Assembly (NCBI GenBank): GCA_021018995.1
Contig: JAJIZI010000027.1
Location: 1 to 64,000, forward strand
Direction: 5' to 3'
Origin: Chloranthus sessilifolius
Lineage: Eukaryota > Streptophyta > Magnoliopsida > Chloranthales > Chloranthaceae
DNA length: 64,000 bases
Below are positions 63,761-64,000 of the stretch, in pieces. The notes below the pieces were generated by a model. The model had not been told where the DNA came from and searched no databases. It saw nothing but the letters and a program-made list of their open reading frames with translations. A program made the translations under genes and the position numbers. The number at the start of each line of letters is the position of its first letter. The first letter of the stretch is position 1.

Positions 63761-64000
63761 CATGATTCCCACTTGAAGTTACTGTGTGTGTGAACTCGTA
63801 ATTGTTATGAATGGTCCATGTTGAGGGAGTGTTGTCTGGAAATTTGGTGTGGTGAGAAGCCAAGATACTTGATTTGGGGATCAGTATGTGGGTAATTCGA
63901 CACCTATTGGAGCTATTGATTCTATATGTCGGGGCGCACAAACTGGTTGAGCAGGCCACAGCTAAGAGCCTGAATTTTAGAGTTGAGGGTTTTAATTAAC
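63761..64000. other. Window edge, nothing identified
   Basis: Moderately AT-rich without coding features. If the exon at 63041-63314 is real, this would be intron. Confidence 0.3.

Overview
This is a transposon-dominated stretch of a plant nuclear genome, almost certainly an angiosperm. Ty1/copia, Ty3/gypsy chromovirus, CACTA, Mutator-like (MULE) and hAT-like elements, tRNA-derived SINEs, long (TA)n tracts and GT-AG introns are all present, and no prokaryotic-style gene is. Species and family cannot be told from the sequence. I found no intact host gene. Host-type coding sequence is limited to a degenerate PRP4-like WD40 pseudogene (about 41978-50196) and one lesioned exon of a possible plastid membrane protein near the right edge (63041-63314).

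Layout, left to right. 200-2090: a cluster of foldback MITEs, one split by a younger MITE. 2098-7578: a decayed Ty1/copia element (gag to integrase) cut by a 2.8-kb solo LTR (3485-6297, 5-bp duplication GAAAG). 7579-12877: a mosaic of LTR fragments. 12878-25290: a 12.4-kb CACTA element with both ends, holding the tail of a TNP2-type transposase and a six-exon second transposase gene. 25748-36158: a 10.4-kb MULE with about 105-bp terminal inverted repeats and a near-perfect 9-bp duplication. It carries a Ulp1-like cysteine protease gene on + and a decayed MURA transposase on -, five arrays of 20-bp palindromic repeats, and a nested 2.4-kb solo LTR (33315-35699). 36159-41960: MITEs attached to (TA)n tracts. 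41978-50196: the PRP4-like pseudogene, one intron of which holds a complete copia element (42869-50078, 5-bp duplication TATGT), itself split by another solo LTR (46231-48721, duplication GAAGG). 52614-53211: a MITE. 53830-55480: an antisense gypsy gag/protease fragment with a nested, tandemly duplicated SINE-like insert. 55486-60130: a 68-72-bp minisatellite split by a pol-deleted chromovirus (55563-59881, duplication GAATG). 60131-64000: more MITEs, a SINE (62481-62656), the plastid-protein exon and a hAT-like MITE (63449-63752).

The feature most worth a second look is a recurring design. Several independent LTRs here (around 3485-6297, 8285-9253, 10192-11963, 12720-12877, 33315-35699 and 46231-48721) each contain an array of short perfect palindromes. 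In the three best aligned members the array sits at a similar distance from the same end, but the palindrome differs in each copy (CGATTAATCG, GGTGATCGATCACC, AATCGATT, ACGGACGTCCGT, CGCTCGAGCG). The MULE independently carries five arrays of a 20-bp palindromic unit of the ATCGRYCGAT type. I know of no accepted name for this arrangement.

All boundaries, duplications and lesion counts were read by eye. Where both a target-site duplication and matching termini are quoted, I regard the element as well supported; family assignments rest on recalled domain signatures.
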